From: Nectonema munidae
Lineage: Eukaryota > Nematomorpha > Nectonematoida > Nectonematidae
Assembly (NCBI GenBank): GCA_030549495.1
Contig: JAUIRK010000278.1
Span: 124,001 to 188,000, forward strand
DNA: 64,000 nt
Reading direction: 5' to 3'
The notes beneath the pieces are model-generated. The model had not been told where the DNA came from and did no database searches. It was given only the letters and a program-made list of their open reading frames with translations. The stretch's first letter is position 1; each line of letters starts with the position of its first letter. Positions 34,801 to 44,285 of this stretch are shown piece after piece. Made by a program: the position numbers and the translations under genes.

Positions 34801-35293
34801 GGCACTCTGAAAAATCTAGCTCAAAAGTTTCACGCATATTTCAAAGAATAAATAATCTTGTTGATTTTTCAAGCCCTCATTTGTCCCGCTCGGTTGGCTG
34901 ATTCAAAAACGTGACGCCCCTAGAAAAGAGAAAATAAAAATTTTGAAAATTATAAGCGATAGAGAAACTGAAGAAAACATTATCAAACTTGCCTAGCTCA
35001 AAGTAAAAATCTCCAAAGCCAAGAAATTCAGACCAAAAGCCTTTTGATGACGCGATCGGATCGACTCCAATGTTTGCACACATTTCTTGAAAGTGGTGGC
35101 GGAGTTGAGGATTCTTTTGAATTTCATTCTTGTGCTTCCTCGCAAATTCCTGTAAATTTGCCTTGAAAGCTTCGATCAAACGATTCAAAAGGGCGATTTC
35201 TTGAGAAGCAAATTCATTTCCTTTCAGCCGAAATTTTGCGAGTGTTTCACGCTGCTTGCTTATACCGCCAATCCCTCTGCCTCTTCGATGCAT
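28462..35293 (-). CDS. SNF8: ESCRT-II complex subunit SNF8/VPS22 (three exons)
   Basis: SNF8 (EAP30/VPS22) is a core subunit of ESCRT-II, which sorts ubiquitinated cargo into multivesicular endosomes. Exon 1 is 34993-35293, exon 2 is 30616-30768 and exon 3 is 28462-28823. Together they give 816 nt, a 271-residue protein close to the human 258. The N-terminus [14 protein letters not shown], then [20 protein letters not shown] and [17 protein letters not shown], matches the family closely. Exon 2 adds [19 protein letters not shown]. Exon 3 has the winged-helix part with [18 protein letters not shown] and ends [16 protein letters not shown]. All junctions keep phase. Intron 1 starts GC (AG|GCAAGT) and intron 2 starts GT; both end AG. 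The introns (4.2 and 1.8 kb) are full of transposon debris. No internal stop or frame change, so the gene looks intact. Confidence 0.95.
29200..29275 (+). mobile_element. hAT end fragment in SNF8 intron 2
   Basis: CAGTTGTCCCAAAATCGGCG followed by AGGGGGCGATTTGAAATTCTGG resembles the 5' end of Charlie-type hAT elements. No second end seen. Confidence 0.45.
30225..30320 (-). repeat. tRNA-derived SINE fragment in SNF8 intron 2
   Basis: The minus strand shows AAGGTTGGTTAGATACTAGC and GGTCTTGACTTCGATCCC, matching the 34090-34240 and 21880-22020 copies. Confidence 0.6.
30616..30768 (-). CDS. SNF8: SNF8 exon 2
   Basis: Acceptor TTTAAG before CTGTTCAAATC; encodes [16 protein letters not shown] through TISSHDILK; donor GTCTGT. 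The exon begins and ends in phase 1. Confidence 0.92.
31092..31220 (-). mobile_element. TTAA MITE, copy b, in SNF8 intron 1
   Basis: Reverse-orientation copy of 8968-9097 with TTAA at both flanks (31088-31091 and 31221-31224) and three TCGTCTGC motifs. Confidence 0.85.
31434..31920 (-). pseudogene. hAT transposase fossil with BED-type zinc finger (ZBED5/FAM200-like)
   Basis: The minus strand reads, with frame changes, MSKKRTYN and a [20 protein letters not shown] start, then [17 protein letters not shown] (BED-type C2H2 finger). It continues [33 protein letters not shown] and [10 protein letters not shown]. That series (ASYxxS..IAK.KKPHTIGE..., LSN.TV.RR) is typical of hAT-derived ZBED5/FAM200-type proteins. 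The catalytic core beyond SLSNSTV is missing. A terminal CAGAGTTTCTTAAACTGTGG (minus strand, from about 32632) may be the 5' end of the same element. It sits inside SNF8 intron 1. Confidence 0.7.
31925..33051. other. SNF8 intron 1, hAT-type ends, otherwise unassigned
   Basis: Contains the hAT-like terminus near 32632 on the minus strand and a CAGGGGCCAAGCTAGGGC motif near 32430-32450 (minus strand). Overlapping short frames at 32600-32950 are not recognised. Confidence 0.4.
33052..33619 (+). mobile_element. hAT MITE with CAGAGGCGTAGCTA ends, in SNF8 intron 1
   Basis: Inverted ends CAGAGGCGTAGCTAG and TTAGCTACGCCTCTG; GCCCCGGGCGGCA is repeated near both ends in inverse. It lies between G runs that probably represent the 8-bp target duplication. 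A CCGTCACTGATAGGG motif inside (33246) also occurs in inverse at 15603-15617. Confidence 0.85.
34090..34240 (-). repeat. tRNA-derived SINE, best copy, in SNF8 intron 1
   Basis: The minus strand has AGCTCAGATGGCGTGATAC (A box-like) and AGGTCTTGGGTTCGATCCC (B box), then a tail with TTCGCGCGCAATTGTGCC and CTCGATGAAAACACC. Copies elsewhere share the same layout. Confidence 0.75.
34300..34500 (+). mobile_element. Truncated pogo/Tigger end in SNF8 intron 1
   Basis: Starts CAGTCAAACCTGTATTAAAC after a TA and matches the left end of the full element at 44286, down to the segment encoding the transposase C-terminus near 34480. It then breaks into long T and A homopolymers (34480-34600). Confidence 0.75.
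34993..35293 (-). CDS. SNF8: SNF8 exon 1
   Basis: Starts at ATG 35293 ([10 protein letters not shown]) and ends in GDFYFEL plus one base of the next codon. The donor is GCAAGT, a GC-type donor with otherwise optimal consensus. Confidence 0.93.
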
Positions 35294-37130
35294 TATCTTT
35301 TGGTTACGGACGAAGGCACATCACATTCTTCTTAAAGTTAAGAACGCATCAAACAATCAGCATGTCAGAGAAACGTAAACTTCAAATATGGAATACATCT
35401 TTCAATTGCTCTCAAATTCCAAAATTTTAATTTTAGTAAGAGTACGTTTTTTCTTTAAAATCTCAACAAAAAAAGAAAAATGATGCAATAATCAAATTTA
35501 GAAGCGTCTCGCTCTTTATCAAGAATCTAAATTGTGAGAAGTACACTGGAAGTATGAAGAGAAAGAAATTGTGTAACTTACATGATGGGAAAGGTTTGGA
35601 GGGTAGTGTGAGGAAAGAAAAATGTTAGTGAGAGATTTTGTTGAGATTTTAAAGAATACTTACTGCTTACTCAATTTTCTTTATTTATCTATGAGCACCA
35701 ACTTTGCTATACACATTATTTTTGCATATTTTCTGCTTCATTCTTGTTCAAATTTTTGCACTCAAGTGATAGTTGAGATCTAAAAGAACCTCATTTGGTC
35801 TCAAAAGATTATTACATAGAATAAAAGGTATATACTACCTGCTTTGATCATACCTAACAACGTACGATGTACTTTTCAAAAGCATTATTATAAAGAAACA
35901 GTGAGATTTAGGGGCAAAAATTAAAGATCCAATAAGAATAAAAGCATTTATATACAGTGAAAACTATATAAACTGGATCCTTAGGAAACCGAAATTTCCA
36001 ATATAGGGAAACATAATTATATTTGAATTTTTTGGTACTTTAAAAAAATTCAGTGTACGTCATTGAATCGCTACTTACCAAAAATATTTTACAAGCGAAA
36101 ATAGTACAACGTGAAATGAGGCAAATATAAAATAGGACAATTGTAAGATCTAGCAAGTACATATCTAAATTGCCCAAGCGTAAGATTAGGAAAATGAAGG
36201 ATTACAAAAATTATATTCTTGATTCTAGAAAGTTTTTTAGAACCTAATAGAAAAATAAATATATTACTAAAAATATATTAATAATATTCAAAAAGAGTAA
36301 TATAAATATAATACATTTTAGGACATCTAAATAGTATATGGTGTAAAAATTTGCAATCTGCTGGAAATAGGATAACCATTTTAACACTTGAGCAAAATGG
36401 ATATAATTACAAGTTTTTATTTTGTAAGTTGTTTGATACGCCACCATACATAAGCCACATATGCTGGTTTACAGGCAATCGCACATTACCCGGCTAATTG
36501 AACATCTAGATTAAGTTCCTTTTCCTTCATCTTTCAGATCATGTTTCACTTTGAACTAATGAAAAGTCTTCATCAATTATAAATTTATTTTGTTGTTTTA
36601 AAGAAAGAAATTTATTTCAGTAGATGTATTAAATATATATATACATTGGATAATGAGCATAATGTATTGAGAAAAATTTTAAAAGCACGTTATTGTATTA
36701 TTTTACTTTGTTTTAAAGAATTATTGTTTTAAATAAATCTAATCTAATAAAATCTTATCATTTTATATTAGAAATACCCTACTTAGATTATTCAACGACC
36801 AAGGCACTTTATTCTACGATATATGAGAACTTTGTCATGTATTTTTTTTAATTGTTTCTTTTTTTCTAATCAAATAACAATTTTTTTCAGCTATCCCAAT
36901 TATTTTGTAGATTTTACAAAATAAAAAACATCTAAAAAAATTGAAAACATCTAAATATTTTAAATACAATATACAAAAAAAATCTAAAATCGAGAGTTTA
37001 ATTTGCAATATTTATTTAATTAAGCAAAATTTTAAAAGTTAAAATCAAATAACAATCTTCATTTAGAGTTATGAGGATACTCCACTTAACTCTTTATTTC
37101 CTTTATAAACAAGAATAGTTTCAACTTTAT
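35294..37130. other. Upstream flank of SNF8, no gene or element recognised
   Basis: AT-rich. The SNF8 promoter should lie at its left end, but no clear TATA box or other motif was identified. No supported reading frame. Confidence 0.5.
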
Positions 37131-37525
37131 TTAACCCTTACAGTACGTAGCTTTTTCGCATCCCTTCAAAGGACGGAGTAATGGAGTAAAACTCCATATA
37201 TACTCTGTGCATTGAGAGCGAAGAGGGATGAGCAAACACGAAATAATCAATAATGTTGAATGCATACATATGATGCACTACACTATCTTTCGAAACAAAT
37301 GATGTCATCATCATATTTCTTGTGCTTTTCTATCATTTTATTTATTCTTTCTTATTACCACTTCGCAATGATGTCATCATATTTCTTGCGTTTTTTATCA
37401 TTTTATTTATTCTTATTACATCATATTTCTTGCGTTTTCCGTTCATTTTATTTATTCTTATAACTGCTTTGCAAATTTCTTCTCTCATTGAAGCGCTATT
37501 TTTCATTATCATTTTCTAACAAACC

Positions 37526-39255
37526 ATGAGTGATATTAGTGAAATAAGCGATTCATATACTTACTCCTCAAAAAGTTTTGAAAGTGAAAGTTCTTATTCT
37601 GATGACTCTTTTGATCTTTCTGACAGTTTCATTGCTCCTGATAACACTACTTTTACCTGGGAGCCAATACAAAGTACATCAGGAAGGCCTTTATGTCGTA
37701 ATATTATAGATGTTTCCCAATCACAACCTGGACCTAAAAATGGGGCTGAATTATTGAAAGACAGTATGGAAATCTTTCAACTTTTTATGGAAAGACAGTA
37801 TGGAAATCTTTCAACTTTTTATGGAAAGACAGTATGGAAATCTTTCAACTTTTTATGACAGAAGCTTTGATTGCTCAAATTTATAGTTTTACTAAATTAA
37901 AAATGAGAAACAATTACGAGTAAGTATTTTTAGTTTTATATCCATTTCTGTAAACTGGCAGTTTTCTTAGGAGTGCTGAAGCTAAACATGTTAGTCTGCT
38001 TACTGCTTACCAACGATTTGATGTTAGCAATTTATTGGCCTACTTCGCTTGCATTCTACACATAGGACAATCGAAAAATCAGTCTATTACTCTAAAGTAC
38101 CTTTTTTCAGAAAAGCAAGGCGAACCATTTTTGAAAGCTGAACTTTCAAGAGACATGTTTTATGTTATACATTTATTTATATGTTTCGATGACAAAAGAT
38201 TTAGAAATAGTAATGACAAAATTTCAGCAATCAGATGTATTCATGATTATTTTTATGATATATTTTCTAAGTACTATACCCCTACAGAATTTGTCACAGT
38301 GGATGAACAGTTAGTAAAATTTCGGGGAGGATGCCCTGTAAAAATTTACGACCTTTCAAAACCAGGTCGTTACAGCATTAAAATATACCATTGTAATGAT
38401 TCTAAAAGTTTTTACATTTTAAAACCACAAATCTATGTTTCAGGGCTAGATGATCGTAGTTATTTTCGTGGGGAAAGCATTGTCAAACGTCTAGTTAGTG
38501 ACTCGAGCTTGCCTAAGGGCATAGGAATAATAACCGATCGGTTTTTTACTACTTACAACTTATGTGAATGGGCTAACAGCAATGCCTACACAATTTGTGG
38601 AACAGTAAGATCTAACAGAACCTTTATACCTCATATAATAAGGCCGAATTACTTGAGAACATTAAATCTAACAGAATGTGAAAGTAAATTTTTGTTCACT
38701 AGAAATGCTTCTTTGACAGCCTATATTCCCCTCAAACATGCACGTAAAAATTTTAAGGTTGTTTATCTTTTGTCTAGCCAACACCTCAAGGAAATTAAAA
38801 CAGAAGATCTGTACAGTATTCCGTAAACTATTACTCTGTATAATCAACATAAAAGTGGTGTTGATACGGCCAACAAAATGCTTAGATCCTACACTTGCTA
38901 TAAACCAAATAGGAGATGGACATACGCACTTTTTACTAATTACTTAGATATTATATTCCATAATAGTTGGATTATTTCTAAATATAATTGTCCAAATTTA
39001 TATCCTACTACCAAAGCTGGAGGTAGGAAATATTTCCTCAGAAATTTATTTTTGCGACTCTTTGATGTTTCCATGAGGATTAGATCCGAAAATACACAAA
39101 TACCTAGAAATATTTTCAATATATTATCTTTTTACGGTTATGAAAGGCATACTGGGAATGAGCCCACTACAACTTGTATGGGTAAGTGTTATTTATTTAA
39201 AGGTAAAAAAGAGGGACTAGAAAATGTAACAAATTTATATGTAAACAACATTTAA
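37526..39255 (+). pseudogene. piggyBac transposase, nearly complete
   Basis: Ser/Asp-rich N-terminus MSDISEISDSYTYSSKS, then a frame-breaking 34-bp repeat (37760-37857). A GTAAGT...TTAG segment (37919-37971, approximate) behaves as a short intron: removing it joins NNYE to SAEAKHVSLL in frame. The core runs 37972-39255 with first Asp in TVDEQLVKFRG, second in GIITDRFFTTYNL and third in SGVDTANKMLRSY, all present. A single in-frame TAA at 38824-38826 separates the second Asp region from the third. The C-terminal part (FNILSFYGYERHTGNEPTTT, then CMGKCYLFK) has fewer cysteines than a normal piggyBac zinc-binding domain. This is the best preserved transposase here. Confidence 0.88.
37760..37857 (+). 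repeat. 34-bp tandem repeat, about three copies
   Basis: Units start GACAGTATGGAAATCTTTC at 37760, 37794 and 37828. Two extra 34-bp units add 68 bp, not a multiple of three, so the expansion itself shifts the transposase frame. Confidence 0.92.
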
Positions 39256-39829
39256 CTATAACTTGCACAAATTGTACATAATTATTTTTAGTGTTTTTTA
39301 TTATTGTTACTCATTATGTCTTTTATACTGTATATTGCTCATATTTTGACTGTTTTCTTTTTCTTTGTAATAATTTTATTTTTGTAGAAACATTTTCATG
39401 TGGAAAGCTTTATTCTAAATTCTGAAAATAAATGTTTCTTTTTTATTTTAATTCATTATAAACTGTGATGGAATATTTTTCTATAAATATATATGTATAG
39501 ATCTTTTTAGATATCTATTTATAATAAAAGAACAGCAGCCTTATAATAAAGATGCAATCAATGTATTAACCAAATTTTTATGTTAAAATGCTGAAATAAA
39601 ATATGGGAAAATTTTTTATATACATAAATCTTAATTTGTTGCTACTATCGGTTGCTTTTTTTCTAAATCAATAAAACCATTATTATAAAGAAGAATATAT
39701 CATATTATAATACTTCACAGTTATTTTGAAATCTGAATTATTTCTAGTGAATTTTTGTCATTGGAAGTTTTTTTACTTTTGGAAAATAATATTATTTGTT
39801 ATTTGGAAAGAATTCCTTTTTTGATAGAG

Positions 39830-40070
39830 ATTGAGCTCTTTTGTGGTTAGAAGGTAGAGTGCATGGACAAGAATACTAGCATATAGAGTTCGAATACTAC
39901 AAAAAAAAGCCATGAAAATTATACTTTCTTTACATGATAAACCGAGATTTAAAAAAAAGTAAAAAAGTCGAGTGGTGGTCACAAGGTAGAGTTCTAGCAT
40001 AAGAATCTGAATCTATCGGCCTAACGGGTTCGAATCCTGCTTAAACCCAAAAGTCATGAGTGCAGCATAA
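39830..40070 (+). repeat. tRNA-like SINE dimer inside the piggyBac
   Basis: Two successive tRNA-like units: GTGGTTAGAAGGTAGAGTGC with GAGTTCGAATAC, then GTGGTCACAAGGTAGAGTTC with GGGTTCGAATCC (B box). Each is followed by an AAAGCCATGA or AAGTCATGAG tail, a stretch ending TTTCTTTACAT or TTTTCTGCATAAGAT, and A-rich sequence. Confidence 0.65.
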
Positions 40071-40385
40071 AAGTTTTATATTTTCTGCATAAGATTCCGG
40101 CATCCAAAAATAAAAAAACGATTTTTACAAAAAAAAACATAAAATTATTATTTTTTTAAAAAAGGTATTTTTTATTTTCAAAAAAAGGGAGAAATTTGTT
40201 TAATATGCCCATAAATTAAAAAGGAAAATTTTTGGAATTTTTTTTACAATGGAATTTATTTCAAATAATCTATTTAAAAATTACATATTATTTTTTGGTA
40301 GGGTTAGATATATGTTATTGGGTGAAAATTTCGATTCAAATTTAAAGGTAGAGTAAAAAGCCACCTTCCGTACTGCGAGGGTTAA

Positions 40386-40800
40386 AACTGTGTTTGGTAA
40401 AGTATCGTATGATCTACAACATTTTTGGACCGGATAAGACAAAATTTTAACATTAAAATTGCATTAAGCATAGGTAATTTCATTTTATTTCTAAGCTCAG
40501 ATTTCACATATTTAGGAGCTCTAAAAACTCTTTCAATTTCAACAGAAATTGCACATTTCCATAATTCTTTTAAAGGATAAGCTCAACAAGAATCTACATA
40601 TTGAAGACCTTTACTCCAAAAATCTTCTGTTTTAGGTTTATTTTTCAAATCTATTAAATTTATTTTAGTAAGTTGACATTCAATGTTAGGAAAAGTTTTT
40701 TCACTAACACCTAAGCATTTTGCTTATTCACATATATAAGATATATCTTTAACAGGTTTAAGCATGTTATTTGCAGAAAACAAAAATTAGTATTTGAGTG
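40386..40800 (-). pseudogene. hAT transposase C-terminal dimerisation domain, fossil
   Basis: In one minus-strand frame: AKCLGVSEKTFPNIE, DFWSKGLQYVDSC, then LKELWKCAISVEIERVFRAP and ELRNKMKLPMLNAILMLK. The order (hydrophobic segment, ER.F.., then R.K...) matches the hATC dimerisation region. Stops interrupt it. The piggyBac at 37135-40381 cuts it off on the left. Confidence 0.55.
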
Positions 40801-41340
40801 TATTTGGGTAAAAGGATCCGCCGCCAAAACAGTAATGTTATGAAGAAGTCTTTGTTTCAATTGATGAAATAAAAACAAAAGATAATTTGACACCTTTTCA
40901 TAAAATTATATAACCATTTAAAGTACTTGATCATTTATAATTACTGTTATTGATATCCTTGATTTAATTCTTTTTTAAAATGGGGATAAAAAAAATATAC
41001 TTACATTTTTTATAACATTGTTTTAATATTCTCAAAGATAGACTAAAATTATTTTTTTACCATCAATTTTATAGAAATAAAAAATAAGCGAAAATTTGAA
41101 TATTTGTTGGAAAAAAATGTGAATCCTGTCAAAAATCTAAAAAACTAAAAACGGGGATTTATTTTTGAATAAAAATTTTCAAATTTTCTTTAAAAATCTT
41201 GCATTTTATGAAATTTTGTTATTGAATATTTCTGTTTATAACGTTTTGGTTTTAGCAATTTTTGTCCAAGCATCCAAAGGTGATAATAATTGTTCCAATG
41301 ATGATGATAATGAGATATTGATTATGCTTTTTTAATTACA

Positions 41341-41383
41341 ATGATGATGATGATGATGATGATGTTGAGATGATGATGATTCC
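41341..41383 (+). repeat. ATG/GAT trinucleotide microsatellite
   Basis: Run of GATGAT units with a short interruption. Confidence 0.85.
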
Positions 41384-41724
41384 ATAATTATTATTTTAAA
41401 ATCATTATAGATATAAATTTGATGAAAAATTCAAACTGGAATTGGATTGTAAAGTTGATTCTATGTTTAATTTGAAAATTAAAAACTTTAATTGGTAAAT
41501 ATTTTTAATCAAATCAAGGTACTAAATAAATAATAATAAGTGAATTCTGTAAATATTTTGTGAAATTCAAACGCTCTCAGAATCTGCACTTCTCACGGCT
41601 GTCGCATATTTGCAAGCGGAAGAAAAATAGCCATGATGAAGACTTTTGTTGCATTATTTTAAAGTCGTTGCATTGAAGAGTAGAAAAGTAATTAATGATG
41701 CGTAAATATTTTGTGTGTCATTTC

Positions 41725-41790
41725 TATAAAAAGGCAGAGATTGTGTTTGTAATGCATACTACTTTCAAAAAGCTGCAAACACAAGTAAGT
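41725..41790 (+). promoter_or_regulatory. Possible TATA box, first exon and splice donor
   Basis: TATAAAAAGGCAGAG at 41725-41739 is followed after about 30 bp by a putative start region and, at 41785, by GTAAGT. This is the layout of a short non-coding first exon. A candidate partner is the acceptor TATTTTTTAG just before the small secreted peptide gene at 46393, 4.6 kb away; an acceptor near 42068 is another. Purely inferred. Confidence 0.3.
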
Positions 41791-43729
41791 ATTATCTTTA
41801 CTTTTACATGGTGAAAGCAATGAAAAATTGAAAATCCAAAACACTACAAGAACTCGGTAAAAATGCACGGAGTGTGCTGATCATAAATATTAAGATTTTT
41901 TTGTTAATATCAAAGTCTTGTTGAATCATAATGTCAATATCAAAGTCTTGCTGAATCATAATGTCAATGATTTTGAAGGCATATATATTTTTTATTGATG
42001 CCAATGCTTTCTACGTTTTACTTACTCAAAATATCTCATTTTATGTCTTGATATGTTGAATTTAATAGGTAAAATTGGTGCATAGTTTCACGATGAAAAA
42101 AACAAAAAATTTTCAAATTTGTAATCCTGTGATGTTTTCTGAAAGATATAGCATTATTCATTTTTTATCATTTTTTGTAAAGCTCAGAAGATATAATTCT
42201 AGAAAGTGGGACATAGTTTTGTTAAAGAATTTCAAATGGTTAATTAAATTGAATTATAAATTTTTTGCTCTCTCTATCATATGTAATTTTTCTATGTAGT
42301 TAGAATATAGTAATAATTTTGTATTGTGGATTAGTAATGCTATCTATATATTAATGTTTTGACACATTATCTTGAATATGACTATTTTCAGAAACGACGA
42401 TAATATTCCATATCGCTGCATGAAAAATTATCAAAAATGTGTTAGGTGGAGTTTCTTTAAAATTAATTTTGTCAATATTTTCAAAACTGGATGTGATAGA
42501 GCAAAACGGTTATAGAGTTGAAATTAGCATAAAAACTACATTAGAGAAAGTCAGTGCCATGCCAGATGTCTATAACTTGTTTTGAATCAATATCCTGATT
42601 AAAATGAAAGTTTTTTATACAATCATGTAGGAATAGTGATCGTTTTAAATATGATCAAAACAACAAATTTAATTGCAGAGAAATTTCAAATGTCATGTGG
42701 ATCTTTCTCATTTTAAATACAGTCACAAAAATATAAATAATTATATAAAGCTAATAAAATAGCTAAAATATTAATTTTGAACACTTTTTATACCGTATAT
42801 TTTTACACATTTTTTAACAATATTCTAAATAATTCTAGTTCTTTCAATATTGGCATATTCATTAAAATCAGTAATCGGTGCTTGAAATTTGTCTGCAATA
42901 TTTTGCCTTAAAAAGAATCAATCGAGCAGCTACTTACATTGCTTTATGTTTTTGTTCTCGGAAAAAACTGCAGCCTTGAAACATTTTATAATTACTTCTG
43001 ATTTGATACTTTTAATTTAAGAGTTTTCTTATCCATTTAATCAGCATGAAGCACATTGTAGATCGAAACAAGTTGAGATTCCATTTTCAAAATAAATTTT
43101 TGATAGCCATTATACTCTAATGTATTTTGAAGTTTTGAATAATCCCCTGATTAAGAGGTTGCAAAGAAAAAATTGTGTTGCGAGGAAGGAAGATTATTTA
43201 AATCAGGTAAATATCAAAAGTATGACATGTCGTATTTTCAATAAAAAATTATTTTTATTTTTCTTATCAAATTTTAAAAACCACTCTTGAAAGATGTAAC
43301 GTCTCACTTGTGATTTTTGTTTTTAATAAAAAAAACATGTTTTTGAAAAAACATTTGTGATTTTTGCTAAAATAACCTTTCTTTAGATATTTTCCCGCGT
43401 GTACAGTCCGAACCACTAAGACATAATAAGATTCGATCTGGCAAATCAGGATAAAAAAGCCCAGCTTTATCGAACAATATATCTTTTGGGTCATATATCC
43501 ATCACACAAGTCGACTTACTTTATTTCCAATGATTAATAGTAGAAGTACCTACACATACTTTTCCGCCTCTAATTTTTTTGAATTCAATATTATGACGCG
43601 TTCTAAATCGCATTAGCCAACCATTAGAAATTCAAATCCATTGTGTTCAAGTTTTAATAACAAGTTATTTAGTTTTTGCTTGGAAAATTGTTTCCTAAAT
43701 TGGGATATCGAATCTGCATACTCACTTAG

Positions 43730-43834
43730 CCCATTTAGGTCCGAACAAAGCAGACGACTTTAGTGATTCCTATTTAATTCATTTAAAGTAAGAATTCGTC
43801 TGTGTTCCCTAAGGGAACATTGGTCTTAAATGGG
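43730..43834 (+). mobile_element. TTAA MITE, copy c (shortened)
   Basis: CCCATTTAGGTCC start and GGTCTTAAATGGG end; flanks TTAG and TTAA; one complete GCAGACGA inside. Confidence 0.78.
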
Positions 43835-43865
43835 TTAAGGCACTCAAAATTTCGTTTATCAACAT

Positions 43866-44008
43866 CTTCTTTTTTCTTTTCAGAATAGATACAACTTGAG
43901 TCCTGCCAATTTTGAATAGTTCTGCCAATTGACGATGACTGTCAGAACAATTTCTAATAAGCTCAATTTTCTTTTCAAATGTCAAGTCAACACGTGATTT
44001 TTGCTAAA
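43866..44008 (-). pseudogene. Tigger/pogo helix-turn-helix fragment
   Basis: The minus strand reads KSRVDLTFEKKIELIRNC, then HRQLAELFKIGRTQVVSIL and KRKKK, the psq-type DNA-binding helix-turn-helix of pogo transposases. It is an isolated domain, of a different family from the element at 44286-46295 just downstream. Confidence 0.6.
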
Positions 44009-44070
44009 AATTGTATCAAAGAAATATAAAATGTGTAGTCTTTATAATAAAATGTAAAAAAAATTTTATT

Positions 44071-44208
44071 CCCGTTAACGACCAGAATAAATCAGACGAT
44101 ATCTAAAGTAAAGCAGAAGATTTGTATTATATGTATTATAGTAATTGAAAAACGCAGACGATTTTATTTTTGTAAAGTCGACATATGTCGACTGTGGTGG
44201 ACAACCGG
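44071..44208 (+). mobile_element. Diverged relative of the TTAA MITE, copy d
   Basis: CCCGTTAACGACCA start and TGGACAACCGG end followed by TTAA; contains CAGACGATATCTAAA and GCAGACGA as in the other copies. Confidence 0.6.
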
Positions 44209-44285
44209 TTAAAACTTTCAAAAAATTTTATGTTCAGATTTCCAATATTTGATGATTGACAAAATTTCGCCAACCAAAAAGACTA

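Larger units (their letters stand above)
37135..40381 (+). mobile_element. piggyBac transposon with both ends and TTAA target duplication
   Basis: Starts CCCTTACAGTACG and ends CGTACTGCGAGGG, with TTAA at 37131-37134 and 40382-40385. A 3.2 kb element carrying one transposase gene and, in its 3' part, a SINE dimer (39830-40070). It is inserted beside a hAT fossil that continues from 40386. Confidence 0.92.
40801..43379. other. AT-rich stretch, mostly unassigned
   Basis: Apart from the microsatellite at 41341-41383 and a promoter-like segment at 41725-41790, no gene or element was recognised. A 29-bp direct duplication (ATCAAAGTCTTG.TGAATCATA) lies at about 41908-41965. A possible tRNA-like fragment lies at 43380-43510. 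Confidence 0.4.

Noticed and set aside
36244-36447. 67-residue minus-strand frame with hydrophobic stretches
   Set aside because: AT-rich codons give hydrophobic translations by chance; no supporting signals.
42075-42299. Protein gene downstream of the acceptor-like site at 42068
   Set aside because: Lys/Phe-rich frame without signal peptide or family; the acceptor is plausible but the product is not.
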